From assembly GCF_000381365.1 (NCBI RefSeq), contig NZ_KB905467.1, forward strand, positions 930,149 to 985,661: a DNA stretch of 55,513 bases, in the 5' to 3' direction. A model generated the notes under the pieces. The model was not told where the DNA came from. It was given only the letters and a program-made list of their open reading frames with translations, and searched no databases. This document shows, one piece after another, positions 18,122 through 26,899 of the stretch. This stretch comes from Bacteroides salyersiae WAL 10018 = DSM 18765 = JCM 12988 (GTDB taxonomy: Bacteria; Bacteroidota; Bacteroidia; Bacteroidales; Bacteroidaceae). How positions within the stretch are numbered: position 1 is the stretch's first letter; every line of letters begins with the position of its first letter. The position numbers and the translations under genes were made by a program.

Positions 18122-18129
18122 TAAATTTG
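18122..18129 (+). promoter_or_regulatory. -7 box of galE
   Basis: TAAATTTG, a full TAnnTTTG match, lies 47 bp before the galE start codon. Confidence 0.55.
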
Positions 18130-18176
18130 CAGACTGAACAAAGGAAAAACCGAAAAAACTAACCATATATAATTTT

Positions 18177-19211
18177 ATGAAAGAAAGAATTTTAGTTACC
18201 GGTGGAACTGGTTATATCGGTTCTCACACAGTGGTAGAACTCCAAAACAGCGGATACGAAGTCATCATCATTGATAACCTCTCAAACTCGAGCGCTGATG
18301 TCGTTGACAATATTGAAAAGGTATCCGGTATACGTCCTGTTTTTGAAAAACTCGATTGTCTTGATTTTGCCGGCCTTGATGCCATGTTTGCTAAATATCC
18401 GGGTATTAAAGCAATTATTCATTTCGCAGCCAGCAAGGCGGTGGGTGAGTCTGTTCAGAAGCCTTTGCTTTATTATCGTAATAACCTCGTATCTTTGATC
18501 AATTTGCTCGAATTGATGCCTAAACATAATGTAGGCGGAATCGTATTCTCGTCTTCCTGTACGGTTTACGGACAGCCTGACGAACTTCCTGTAACAGAAC
18601 AGGCTCCTATCAAAAAGGCAGAATCTCCTTATGGAAATACCAAGCAGATTAACGAAGAGATCGTTCGTGATACAGTAGCTTCCGGAGCACCGATCAATGC
18701 AATATTGTTGCGTTACTTCAACCCGATAGGAGCGCATCCTACCGCATTGTTAGGTGAACTTCCTAATGGAGTGCCTCAGAACCTGATTCCTTACCTTACT
18801 CAGACCGCTATCGGAATTCGTGAGCAGTTGAGTGTATTCGGTGACGATTATGATACTCCTGACGGTTCTTGTATCCGTGACTTTATCAACGTGGTTGACC
18901 TTGCTAAAGCTCACGTGATTGCCATCAAGCGCATTCTTGAACAAAAACAGAAAGAGAAAGTGGAAGTATTCAATATCGGTACGGGTCGTGGACTGTCTGT
19001 GTTGGAACTGATTAACGCTTTTGAAAAGGCTACCGGTGTGAAACTGAACTACAAGATTGTAGGACGTCGTGCCGGTGATATTGAAAAAGTATGGGCGAAT
19101 CCCGATTATGCAAATAAGGAATTAGGATGGAAAGCTGTAGAGAGTATTGAAGATACTTTACGTTCTGCATGGAACTGGCAGTTGAAACTCCGTGAAAGAG
19201 GCATACAATAA
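18177..19211 (+). CDS. galE: UDP-glucose 4-epimerase
   Basis: A 344-aa extended short-chain dehydrogenase that interconverts UDP-glucose and UDP-galactose for galactose catabolism and surface polysaccharide precursors. The NAD-binding motif GGTGYIGS is at residues 8-15. The catalytic Ser region is FSSSCTVYG, and the YGNTK motif (YxxxK) is near residue 150. RYFNPIGAHP is another GalE hallmark. The length is typical. The gene appears to be transcribed alone, between the rnf terminator and a downstream hairpin. Confidence 0.95.
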   Translation: MKERILVTGGTGYIGSHTVVELQNSGYEVIIIDNLSNSSADVVDNIEKVSGIRPVFEKLDCLDFAGLDAMFAKYPGIKAIIHFAASKAVGESVQKPLLYYRNNLVSLINLLELMPKHNVGGIVFSSSCTVYGQPDELPVTEQAPIKKAESPYGNTKQINEEIVRDTVASGAPINAILLRYFNPIGAHPTALLGELPNGVPQNLIPYLTQTAIGIREQLSVFGDDYDTPDGSCIRDFINVVDLAKAHVIAIKRILEQKQKEKVEVFNIGTGRGLSVLELINAFEKATGVKLNYKIVGRRAGDIEKVWANPDYANKELGWKAVESIEDTLRSAWNWQLKLRERGIQ

Positions 19212-19402
19212 AGAGTGTATTATACTCTATTAACATTGAAGAAATAAACAAATGCATAGATCGTTTGTTTATCAAGTGCAAATCGGCCTGAAACTTTTTT
19301 TATGTGTATGCGAATATCCATGGAAAGTACATATGCCTCTCGGCATAGACAGGTAAGATTGCATAGTAGTTTTGTCGTGTTTTATTTTGTGTTTGTGTTG
19401 TG

Positions 19403-19432
19403 ACGGTACTACGACGGGAGTCGTGGTACCGT
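19403..19432 (+). terminator. Hairpin with terminator character downstream of galE
   Basis: Arms ACGGTACTACGAC and GTCGTGGTACCGT pair over 13 bp with one G-T pair around a GGGA loop. TTTTGG follows. It is about 190 bp from the galE stop, so it may terminate a long galE 3' UTR or a separate small transcript. Confidence 0.55.
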
Positions 19433-19573
19433 TTTGGCATTTATAATATCAGGTTTGCTTCTGTTGCATGCATTGAGCCGTTTTTGTCTGATGATACGTT
19501 TTTATTTACGATTAGGCGGTTTGTAATTTACGATTGGAATTACTTCCTGCTTGGTTTAAAAGCTCCATGGGCT

Positions 19574-19603
19574 TTTGGATTGCTCCGTTTTTTCTTAACT
19601 TTG
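19574..19603 (+). promoter_or_regulatory. Promoter of the broken chrA gene
   Basis: A -33 TTTG at 19574-19577 and a -7 TAACTTTG at 19596-19603 are separated by 18 bp, one short of the usual 19-21. The predicted start point is near 19610, just ahead of the ATG at 19635. Confidence 0.6.
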
Positions 19604-19634
19604 TATCCATTATCTTTTATGTATTCAGCAATAT

Positions 19635-20158
19635 ATGTATCTGACTCTTTTTCTCAACTTCGTAAAAATAGGAATGTTTACCATAGGTGGAGGATATGCT
19701 ATGCTTTCGTTGATTCAGTTCGAGATTGTAGATCGGCATCATTGGTTGACGTTACAGCAATTTACGGATATTGTCGCTATTTCACAGATGACTCCCGGAC
19801 CTATCGGGATAAATAGTGCCACCTATATTGGTTATTCGGTGACAGGGAGTGTTTTTGGGGGGCTGTTGTTGCGACGGTTGCTGTTTGTCTGCCTTCATTT
19901 CTTATGGTATTGTTTATCTCTTACTTCTTTGTGAAATTCAAGGATAATAAATACGTTAATGCGGCAATGTCAGGTCTGCTGCCTACGTCCGTAGCCTTGA
20001 TCGGAGCTGCCGCTTTGCTGCTGATGAACGGAGAAAACTTTATAGATTATAAGAGCGTTTTAATATTTATTGCTGCTTTTTTTCTTACTTGGAGATATAA
20101 AGTTCATCCGATTCTGATGATCTGTCTGGCCGGAGTGATGGGATTTATTTTGTATTAA
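19635..20158 (+). pseudogene. Half-size chromate transporter (ChrA family), frameshifted
   Basis: The first part (19635 to about 19865) encodes the start of a single-domain ChrA: FVKIGMFTIGGGYAMLSLIQ, then QMTPGPIGINSATYIGYSVTGSVFGG. The rest is in another frame (AVVATVAVCLPSFLMVLFISYFFVKF..., ending at 20158). The break is at a run of six G residues around 19853-19858. One extra G restores a single frame of about 174 codons, the normal half-size length. Half-size ChrA proteins usually come as adjacent pairs, but no partner gene is seen here. It may be a pseudogene, a slippage-switched gene or a sequencing error in the G-run. The family moves chromate or related anions. Confidence 0.85.
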
Positions 20159-20602
20159 GCAATCGTAAAAAATAGATTGTCGCATACCATACAGTGAGAA
20201 AATCGCACGTCTGATTTTAACATTGTTAATTCCGTTTTCTTGCATATCATTCCTTTTTTCGCAAAACATTAATATCTTGTTGGTAGAGAAGCGTATTCCT
20301 GCCGACAAGAATACGTGTTTAACACAGCATTAAAAGCGTACTCTTGCAGGTTGAGAGTATCGGCTCATTTGTTTATTGAATGAATGATTAATGATTTGAT
20401 ATACAATGGATAATCTCGTTCACTGTTATCTCCCTGTATTGGACGCCCCTCATCGGTTCGGAAAATAGTGCCTGCCTGTACTTGTCAAAATAGTAACTAT
20501 TAGAGCCTGTTTAAATTTTCTTCTCAGAATAATACCGGGCAAAATTTAAACAGACTCTAATTATATGTTTTTTCTGAAACTGTCTGTTTGCGTGGAAAAA
20601 TG
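20159..20602. other. Intergenic region between chrA and ispE
   Basis: About 440 bp with no gene. It contains the palindrome-bearing motif TTAACAATGTTAAAAT (minus strand, 20214-20229), a hairpin CGTATTC...GAATACG around 20291-20313, and a large inverted repeat at 20499-20561. Confidence 0.55.
20499..20561. repeat. 21-bp inverted repeat hairpin (terminator or solo MITE-like element)
   Basis: Arms 20499-20519 (starts ATTAGAGCCTGTTTAAA) and 20541-20561 are complementary over 21 bp with one mismatch, with a 21-nt loop. It sits 41 bp beyond the ispE stop, so it can end ispE transcription. The arm sequence also resembles ends of mobile elements; that second reading is a guess. Confidence 0.6.
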
Positions 20603-21454
20603 TTATATCATTTTTCCTTTAAACACAAAGCTTTCTTTTTCAAAATCGGCTTCCGGCAGGGGAGTACCCGGGGTGAATAAGCCGAAGACGGAGGAGCCCG
20701 AACCACTCATCGCAGCATATATGGCTCCTTTTTGGTATAGCTTGTCTTTTATCTCCCCGATGGCAGGGTATTGTGGAAATACACTCGTCTCGAAGTCGTT
20801 TACTAATCTTTCTTTCCACTCGCTGACAGGCAGGGCGATGGTTTCTTTTAACGAGTATTCCGGCTTATGAGGCTTAATCAGCGAAAAAGCTTCTTGCGTA
20901 GATACAAAAATATCGGGTTTTACCAATAGGATCTGATAATCTTTTAAAGAAAGCGTGATAGGAGAGAATAGGTTTCCGATTCCTTCGGCATAGGTTGGCA
21001 TATTGTTGATAAAGAAAGCACAGTCGGCTCCTAACGCCGCAGCATATTCTTCCAGTTTTTCGGCGGTTAGTCCCAGTTCGAACCTTTTGTTTAAAAGTTT
21101 TAGCATGAAAGCGGCATCGGACGATCCGCCGCCCAATCCCGCACCCGATGGGATATGCTTATACAAATGAATATCTACCGGAGGAAGGTCGAACACTTTG
21201 TCCAACATCAGATAGGCTTTCACAACCAGATTGTCTGCTGCATTTCCTGTTATTTCCAAGCCTGCCTGATGAAGAGAAAACTTTTGTACTTGCCCGTTGG
21301 CAGCAGGTAATTGGCAGTTGTTTTGCACATGTATCTCTAAAGCGTCTTCGATGGGAACGGGATAAAAAACGGTTTCCAGATTATGATATCCGTCCGGGCG
21401 TTTCTCTGTGATATTCAACCCCAAGTTTATTTTTGCATTCGGAAATGTGATCAT
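20603..21454 (-). CDS. ispE: 4-(cytidine 5'-diphospho)-2-C-methyl-D-erythritol kinase
   Basis: A 283-aa GHMP-family kinase of the non-mevalonate (MEP) isoprenoid pathway. It phosphorylates the 2-hydroxyl of CDP-methylerythritol with ATP. The N-terminal FPNAKINLGLNITEKRPDGYH motif and the glycine-rich ATP loop PSGAGLGGGSSDAA (near residue 96) are intact. The third GHMP motif is AAMSGSGSSVFG near the C-terminus. The length is standard. It is divergent from dnaB and has its own minus-strand -7 box at 21564-21571. Confidence 0.96.
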   Translation of the reverse strand: MITFPNAKINLGLNITEKRPDGYHNLETVFYPVPIEDALEIHVQNNCQLPAANGQVQKFSLHQAGLEITGNAADNLVVKAYLMLDKVFDLPPVDIHLYKHIPSGAGLGGGSSDAAFMLKLLNKRFELGLTAEKLEEYAAALGADCAFFINNMPTYAEGIGNLFSPITLSLKDYQILLVKPDIFVSTQEAFSLIKPHKPEYSLKETIALPVSEWKERLVNDFETSVFPQYPAIGEIKDKLYQKGAIYAAMSGSGSSVFGLFTPGTPLPEADFEKESFVFKGKMI

Positions 21455-21563
21455 TTTTTTATTTACGATTAGGAAAACTACAATTTACAATTGAAATCTC
21501 AGAAACCTGAAAAGAAATTCTATAAAAAACAAAATAGATTCTCATGGTTTATAAGTATCGATG

Positions 21564-21571
21564 CAAAGTTA
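21564..21571 (-). promoter_or_regulatory. -7 box of ispE
   Basis: The minus strand reads TAACTTTG, a full match to TAnnTTTG, 110 bp before the ispE start. Confidence 0.5.
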
Positions 21572-21615
21572 GTAAAATCTTCATTTTTCTTTATTTATTC
21601 TTCATTATTATATTC

Positions 21616-21652
21616 TATCTTTGCCATCCCTTTACGAACCGACCGGTCGGTT
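21616..21652 (+). promoter_or_regulatory. dnaB promoter with a 16-bp palindromic operator-like site
   Basis: The -7 box TATCTTTG is at 21616-21623. About 13 bp later comes the perfect palindrome AACCGACCGGTCGGTT (21637-21652), which would lie just after the transcription start. Palindromes of this ACCGACCGGTCGGT type resemble TetR/AcrR-family operators. No such regulator is encoded in the window. Confidence 0.55.
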
Positions 21653-21704
21653 TGTTTTGGTTTTTAATAATAAATTAGGCAGATATTAAATTGTAAATAG
21701 AAAG

Positions 21705-23264
21705 ATGGCTGAACAACAAAAAAGAACTTCCCGTAATACGAAATCCAAAACTCCGCAACCTATAACCGACTATGGACGTATCCAGCCACAGGCCCCGGAA
21801 TTGGAAGAAGCCGTGTTGGGGGCTTTGATGATTGAAAAAGATGCATATTCCCTGGTAAGTGAAATTCTTCGCCCGGAATCGTTTTATGAGCATCGCCATC
21901 AACTGATTTATGCAGCTATTACAGACTTGGCTGTTAATCAGCAACCGGTGGATATCCTTACTGTGAAAGAGCAATTGGCTAAACGCGGTGATTTGAAAGA
22001 GGTTGGTGGTCCGTTTTATATAACACAGTTGAGTAGTAAGGTTGCTTCTTCTGCTCATATCGAGTATCATGCGCGTATCATTGCACAGAAATATCTGGCG
22101 CGTGAACTGATTACTTTTACCAGTGGGATTCAAAGCAAGGCATTTGATGAGACGCTCGATGTGGACGATCTGATGCAGGAGGCAGAAGGAAAGTTATTTG
22201 AGATTTCGCAACGGAACATGAAGAAAGACTATACGCAGATCAATCCGGTGATTAGTGAGGCGTATCAGTTGATTCAGAAAGCTGCTGCCCGTACCGATGG
22301 TTTGAGTGGCTTGGAGAGTGGTTATACCAAGTTGGACAAGATGACTTCCGGTTGGCAAAACTCTGACCTTATTGTTATCGCTGCCCGTCCTGCTATGGGT
22401 AAAACGGCATTTGTGCTTTCTATGGCAAAGAATATAGCGGTAAATTTCAGGAATCCTGTTGCGCTGTTCTCGCTTGAAATGAGTAATGTACAGTTGGTAA
22501 ATCGTCTGATTTCCAATGTCTGTGAAATTCCGAGTGAGAAAATCAAGAGCGGCCAGCTCGCTGCATATGAGTGGCAGCAACTGGATTATAAGTTGAAAGA
22601 TCTGATCGACGCACCTTTGTATGTCGACGATACCCCTTCGTTGTCTGTTTTTGAACTTCGTACCAAAGCGCGTCGTCTGGTGCGTGAGCATGGGGTCCGG
22701 ATTATCATTATCGACTACCTTCAGTTGATGAATGCGAGCGGCATGGCATTTGGTAGCCGTCAGGAAGAGGTAAGTACTATCTCGCGTTCGCTCAAAGGAC
22801 TTGCTAAGGAGTTGAATATACCTATTATTGCCTTGTCGCAGTTGAATCGTGGTGTCGAGAGTCGTGAGGGTATCGAAGGAAAACGACCTCAGTTGAGCGA
22901 CCTTCGTGAATCCGGGGCCATTGAACAGGATGCCGATATGGTGTGCTTTATTCATCGTCCGGAATACTATAAGATCTTTCAAGACGATCATGGAAACGAC
23001 TTGCGTGGTATGGCGGAAATTATTATTGCCAAGCATCGTAACGGTGCTGTAGGAGATGTGCTCTTACGTTTCAAAGGTGAATACACTCGATTCCAAAATC
23101 CGGATGATGATATGGTGATTCCTGCACCCGATGCAGGGGCGATGCCTATAGTGGGTTCACGAATGAATAGTGCCGGTAACGTTCCGCCTCCTACACCTGA
23201 TTTTGCTCCGCAAGCTGATAATCCGTTTGGCGGAATAGGCGGTGACGGGCCATTGCCTTTCTAA
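21705..23264 (+). CDS. dnaB: Replicative DNA helicase DnaB
   Basis: A 519-aa hexameric replicative helicase that unwinds DNA ahead of the fork. The N-terminal primase-interacting domain is at about residues 28-130. The RecA-like domain follows with Walker A AARPAMGKTAF (GKT at 232-234), the Walker B segment IIIIDYLQLM, the QLNRGVESR segment and the C-terminal arginine-finger region. The last 60 residues are Pro/Gly-rich and end in DGPLPF, a tail common in Bacteroidetes DnaB. No intein is present. It is preceded by an unusual palindrome just after the promoter. Confidence 0.97.
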   Translation: MAEQQKRTSRNTKSKTPQPITDYGRIQPQAPELEEAVLGALMIEKDAYSLVSEILRPESFYEHRHQLIYAAITDLAVNQQPVDILTVKEQLAKRGDLKEVGGPFYITQLSSKVASSAHIEYHARIIAQKYLARELITFTSGIQSKAFDETLDVDDLMQEAEGKLFEISQRNMKKDYTQINPVISEAYQLIQKAAARTDGLSGLESGYTKLDKMTSGWQNSDLIVIAARPAMGKTAFVLSMAKNIAVNFRNPVALFSLEMSNVQLVNRLISNVCEIPSEKIKSGQLAAYEWQQLDYKLKDLIDAPLYVDDTPSLSVFELRTKARRLVREHGVRIIIIDYLQLMNASGMAFGSRQEEVSTISRSLKGLAKELNIPIIALSQLNRGVESREGIEGKRPQLSDLRESGAIEQDADMVCFIHRPEYYKIFQDDHGNDLRGMAEIIIAKHRNGAVGDVLLRFKGEYTRFQNPDDDMVIPAPDAGAMPIVGSRMNSAGNVPPPTPDFAPQADNPFGGIGGDGPLPF

Positions 23265-23294
23265 ATATTTTTAGCTTGAATTGTTTATATATAG

Positions 23295-23513
23295 TAGCTA
23301 AGTAGTCAAGTAGTCAAGTAGTAAGTAGAAATGTATTGTCTGATGCTTTTCGCTTATCCACTTGTTACTTAGTTGTTTATTATTTATTTAATTAATGCTT
23401 AGTTGCTTACTATTTAACTACTCACTACTCACTACTTACTACTTACTACTTACTACTCACTACTTACTACTCACTACTCACTACTTAACAGCTCACTACT
23501 TGACTACTCTGCA
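23295..23513. repeat. Heptad microsatellite (AAGTAGT and ACTACTC/ACTACTT units)
   Basis: AAGTAGTC-type units at 23300-23328 face long runs of ACTACTC and ACTACTT units at 23415-23513, with degenerate copies between them. The two blocks are in opposite orientation and could fold as a hairpin in RNA. The unit family is the same as at the window's left edge. Confidence 0.8.
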
Positions 23514-23625
23514 AGTGAAGTAAACTAATTGGGATTGTTTCCGGATTTTAAGAAATGATACCGGCTATTTTTGTACTTCATTAATTTTCTATGTATTAAA
23601 TTTCCTGCCAACCGAAAAAACTTAT

Positions 23626-23633
23626 TAACTTTG
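23626..23633 (+). promoter_or_regulatory. -7 box of pheT
   Basis: TAACTTTG followed by CG, a full match to TAnnTTTG, 35 bp before the pheT ATG. Confidence 0.6.
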
Positions 23634-23668
23634 CGAATCTTTTTGAGAAATAATAAAAACTTAATGAT

Positions 23669-26131
23669 ATGAATATCTCTTATAATTGGCTGAAAGAGTA
23701 TGTCGACTTCGATTTGACACCGGAAGAAGTGGCTGCTGCGCTTACTTCCATCGGATTGGAAACAGGAAGTGTGGAAGAAGTTCAAACCATTAAAGGCGGT
23801 CTGGAAGGTCTCGTTATTGGCGAGGTGTTGACATGTGTGGAGCATCCGAATTCAGACCACTTACACATCACTACGGTTAATTTGGGAAATGGCGAGCCCA
23901 CCCAGATTGTATGCGGAGCGCCCAATGTAGCTACCGGACAAAAGGTTGTTGTTGCTACCTTAGGCACGAAACTCTACGATGGTGATGAATGTTTTACGAT
24001 TAAAAAATCAAAAATTCGTGGTGTAGAGTCTATCGGTATGATTTGTGCAGAGGATGAAATCGGTATCGGGACTTCTCATGATGGTATTATCGTCTTGCCC
24101 GAACAGGCTGTTCCGGGCACATTGGCCAAAGATTATTATAATGTAAAGAGTGATTATGTGCTCGAAGTGGATATCACGCCCAATCGTGCGGATGCCTGTT
24201 CGCATTATGGTGTGGCACGCGACTTGTATGCTTATCTGATTCAGAATGGTAAGCAAGCTACGTTAAAATGTCCGTCGGTCGATGCTTTTGCGGTAGAAAA
24301 TCACGATCTCGATATTAAAGTAACGGTAGAGAACAGTGAAGCATGTCCCCGATATGCCGGTATTACTGTAAAAGACGTTACTGTAAAAGAGAGTCCTGAG
24401 TGGTTGCAGAATAAGCTTCGGTTGATTGGGGTGCGTCCTATCAATAATGTGGTGGACGTTACGAACTATATCGTTCATGCTTTCGGACAGCCGCTACACT
24501 GTTTTGATGCAGATAAAATAAAGGGCGGGGAAGTCATTGTAAAGACTTTGTCCGAAGGTACTCCTTTTGTTACATTAGACGGTGTAGAGCGTAAATTGAA
24601 TGAGCGTGATTTGATGATCTGTAACAAGGAAGAGGCGATGTGCATTGCCGGTGTGTTCGGCGGATTGGATTCCGGTTCTACGGAGGCAACCACAAACGTT
24701 TTTATCGAGAGTGCTTATTTTCATCCTACTTGGGTGCGTAAAACGGCTCGTCGTCATGGATTGAATACGGATGCTTCTTTCCGTTTCGAAAGAGGTATCG
24801 ATCCGAATATAACTATTTATTGCCTGAAGTTGGCGGCCATCATGGTAAAAGAGTTGGCCGGCGGTACCATCTCCAGTGAGATTAAGGACGTGTGTGTGGC
24901 TCCTGCGCAAGATTTTATCGTAGAGTTAGCATATGAAAAAGTAAATTCTCTGGTTGGCAAAGTGATTCCGGTGGAAACAATCAAGAGTATTGTGAAAAGT
25001 CTGGAAATGAAGGTCACGAATGAAACGGCTGAAGGCTTGACGTTGGCAGTTCCTCCTTATCGTGTGGATGTACAACGTGATTGTGATGTGATTGAAGATA
25101 TTCTTCGTATTTACGGATATAATAACGTAGAGATACCATCTACCTTGAAATCGAGTCTGACTACCAAAGGAGAGGAAGATAAATCAAATAAACTGCAGAA
25201 TTTGATAGCTGAGCAGTTGGTTGGTTGCGGATTTAATGAAATACTGAACAACTCTCTGACACGTGCTGCTTATTACGACGGGTTAGAGTCTTATCCTTCC
25301 AATCACTTGGTGATGCTGATGAATCCGTTGAGTGCTGATTTGAACAGTATGCGCCAGACATTGTTATTTGGAGGGCTCGAAAGTATCGCTCATAATGCGA
25401 ACCGTAAGAATGCTGATTTGAAATTCTTCGAGTTCGGTAATTGCTATTATTTCGATGCCGATAAGAAGAATCCGGAAAAAACATTGGCAACTTATGCCGA
25501 AGATTACCATCTTGGATTGTGGGTGACGGGCAAGAAGGTTTCCAATTCTTGGATACATGCGGATGAGAATAGTTCAGTATATGAGTTGAAAGCTTATGTA
25601 GAGAATATCTTGAAACGTCTGGGATTGGATTTACGCAATCTGGTGGTGGGTAATCTTACGGATGATATTTTTGCTGCGGCTCTTACCGTTCATACCAGAG
25701 GTGGCAAACGTTTGGCTACATTCGGTGTTGTGACAAAGAAATTGTTGAAAGCATTTGATATTGACAATGAGGTATATTATGCCGATCTGGATTGGAAAGA
25801 ACTGATGAGAGCGATCCGTTCAGTGAAAGTCAGCTTCAAGGAAATATCTAAATTTCCGGCTGTGAAACGTGACCTTGCGCTGTTGCTCGACAAGAATATC
25901 CAGTTTGCTGAAATTGAAAAGATTGCTTACGAAACAGAGAAGAAACTCCTGAAAGAAGTAGAGCTCTTCGATGTATACGAAGGTAAGAATCTGGAAGCGG
26001 GTAAAAAGTCATATGCTGTAAGTTTCTTGTTGCAAGATGAAATACAGACACTGAATGATAAGATGATTGATAAAATCATGTCGAAACTCGTGAAGAACCT
26101 GGAAGACAAACTGGGTGCGAAATTAAGATAA
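23669..26131 (+). CDS. pheT: Phenylalanine--tRNA ligase subunit beta
   Basis: An 820-aa beta subunit of the alpha2-beta2 phenylalanyl-tRNA synthetase, which charges tRNA-Phe. It has an N-terminal tRNA-binding OB domain (NISYNWLKEYVDFDLTPEEVA, then HPNSDHLHITTVN), the B3/B4 editing domain with RPINNVVDVTNYI, B5 domains, the inactive catalytic-like module, and a C-terminal ferredoxin-fold anticodon-binding domain (FKEISKFPAVKRDLALLLD). The length is typical. pheS is not in the window. It is followed 33 bp later by yebC. Confidence 0.97.
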   Translation: MNISYNWLKEYVDFDLTPEEVAAALTSIGLETGSVEEVQTIKGGLEGLVIGEVLTCVEHPNSDHLHITTVNLGNGEPTQIVCGAPNVATGQKVVVATLGTKLYDGDECFTIKKSKIRGVESIGMICAEDEIGIGTSHDGIIVLPEQAVPGTLAKDYYNVKSDYVLEVDITPNRADACSHYGVARDLYAYLIQNGKQATLKCPSVDAFAVENHDLDIKVTVENSEACPRYAGITVKDVTVKESPEWLQNKLRLIGVRPINNVVDVTNYIVHAFGQPLHCFDADKIKGGEVIVKTLSEGTPFVTLDGVERKLNERDLMICNKEEAMCIAGVFGGLDSGSTEATTNVFIESAYFHPTWVRKTARRHGLNTDASFRFERGIDPNITIYCLKLAAIMVKELAGGTISSEIKDVCVAPAQDFIVELAYEKVNSLVGKVIPVETIKSIVKSLEMKVTNETAEGLTLAVPPYRVDVQRDCDVIEDILRIYGYNNVEIPSTLKSSLTTKGEEDKSNKLQNLIAEQLVGCGFNEILNNSLTRAAYYDGLESYPSNHLVMLMNPLSADLNSMRQTLLFGGLESIAHNANRKNADLKFFEFGNCYYFDADKKNPEKTLATYAEDYHLGLWVTGKKVSNSWIHADENSSVYELKAYVENILKRLGLDLRNLVVGNLTDDIFAAALTVHTRGGKRLATFGVVTKKLLKAFDIDNEVYYADLDWKELMRAIRSVKVSFKEISKFPAVKRDLALLLDKNIQFAEIEKIAYETEKKLLKEVELFDVYEGKNLEAGKKSYAVSFLLQDEIQTLNDKMIDKIMSKLVKNLEDKLGAKLR

Positions 26132-26164
26132 GAATTTAAAATCAATATATAAAAATATAAACCA

Positions 26165-26899
26165 ATGGGAAGAGCATTCGAATATAGAAAAGCTACCAAG
26201 CTGAAAAGATGGGGCAATATGGCCCGTACATTTACGAGAATAGGTAAACAAATCGCAATTGCAGTGAAAGCCGGTGGTCCGGATCCTGAAAATAACCCGC
26301 ATCTGCGTGCAGTTGTTGCCACAGCAAAGCGTGAGAATATGCCGAAAGATAACGTGGAACGCGCTATCAAGAATGCAATGGGTAAAGACCAGAAGGACTA
26401 TAAAGAGATGAACTATGAAGGATACGGACCTTTTGGTATTGCTGTGTTTGTAGAGACCGCTACAGATAATACGACTCGTACGGTTGCCAATGTCCGTAGT
26501 GTTTTCAATAAGTTCGGCGGCACTCTGGGAACTTCCGGTAGCCTTGACTTTATGTTCAGTTGGAAATCGATGTTTACCATCGCTAAGAAAGAAGGTTTGG
26601 AGATGGATGAACTGATTCTTGAATTGATCGATTATGGAGTAGAAGATGAATATGACGAAGATGAAGAGGAAATCACCATTTATGGCGACCCTAAATCGTT
26701 TGCTCAGATTCAGAAATATCTTGAGGATAATGGCTTCGAAGTAAAAGGAGCCGAATTTACCCGTATTCCTAATGACGAGAAAGAACTGACTGCCGAACAA
26801 CGTGCTACTATTGATAAAATGGTGGAACGTCTGGAAGAGGATGAGGATGTTCAGAATGTCTATACCAACATGAAACCGGCAGAGGAAGGCGAGGAATGA
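26165..26899 (+). CDS. YebC/PmpR family regulator
   Basis: A 244-aa YebC/TACO1-family protein, which acts on translation of difficult motifs or as a DNA-binding regulator depending on the member. The N-terminus GRAFEYRKATKLKRWGNMA with ARTFTRIGKQI is the Bacteroidetes form of the usual KWANIKHRK...FTKLIREI motif. The acidic centre and three-domain layout are normal for the family. It overlaps the next gene by 4 bp (ATGA), so the two are translationally coupled. It is probably co-transcribed with pheT. Confidence 0.93.
   Translation: MGRAFEYRKATKLKRWGNMARTFTRIGKQIAIAVKAGGPDPENNPHLRAVVATAKRENMPKDNVERAIKNAMGKDQKDYKEMNYEGYGPFGIAVFVETATDNTTRTVANVRSVFNKFGGTLGTSGSLDFMFSWKSMFTIAKKEGLEMDELILELIDYGVEDEYDEDEEEITIYGDPKSFAQIQKYLEDNGFEVKGAEFTRIPNDEKELTAEQRATIDKMVERLEEDEDVQNVYTNMKPAEEGEE

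Larger units (their letters stand above)
19212..19634. other. Intergenic region between galE and the broken chrA
   Basis: About 420 bp without a credible gene. It contains a 13-bp hairpin at 19403-19432 and a promoter at 19574-19603. The plus-strand ORF starting at 19400 is not protein-like and merges out of frame into the chromate transporter. Confidence 0.6.
23265..23668. other. Intergenic region between dnaB and pheT, mostly microsatellite
   Basis: About 400 bp. The first two thirds consist of CTACTTA-type heptads in both orientations. The rest is AT-rich and carries the pheT promoter. No gene is seen. Confidence 0.7.

Noticed and set aside
19400..19816. A 138-aa plus-strand ORF before and across chrA
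   Set aside because: The frame inside the chrA region is not the ChrA frame, and the upstream part overlaps a terminator-like hairpin and promoter.
22194..23036. A 280-aa minus-strand ORF
   Set aside because: It is antisense to dnaB and has no recognisable motif; dnaB is certain.
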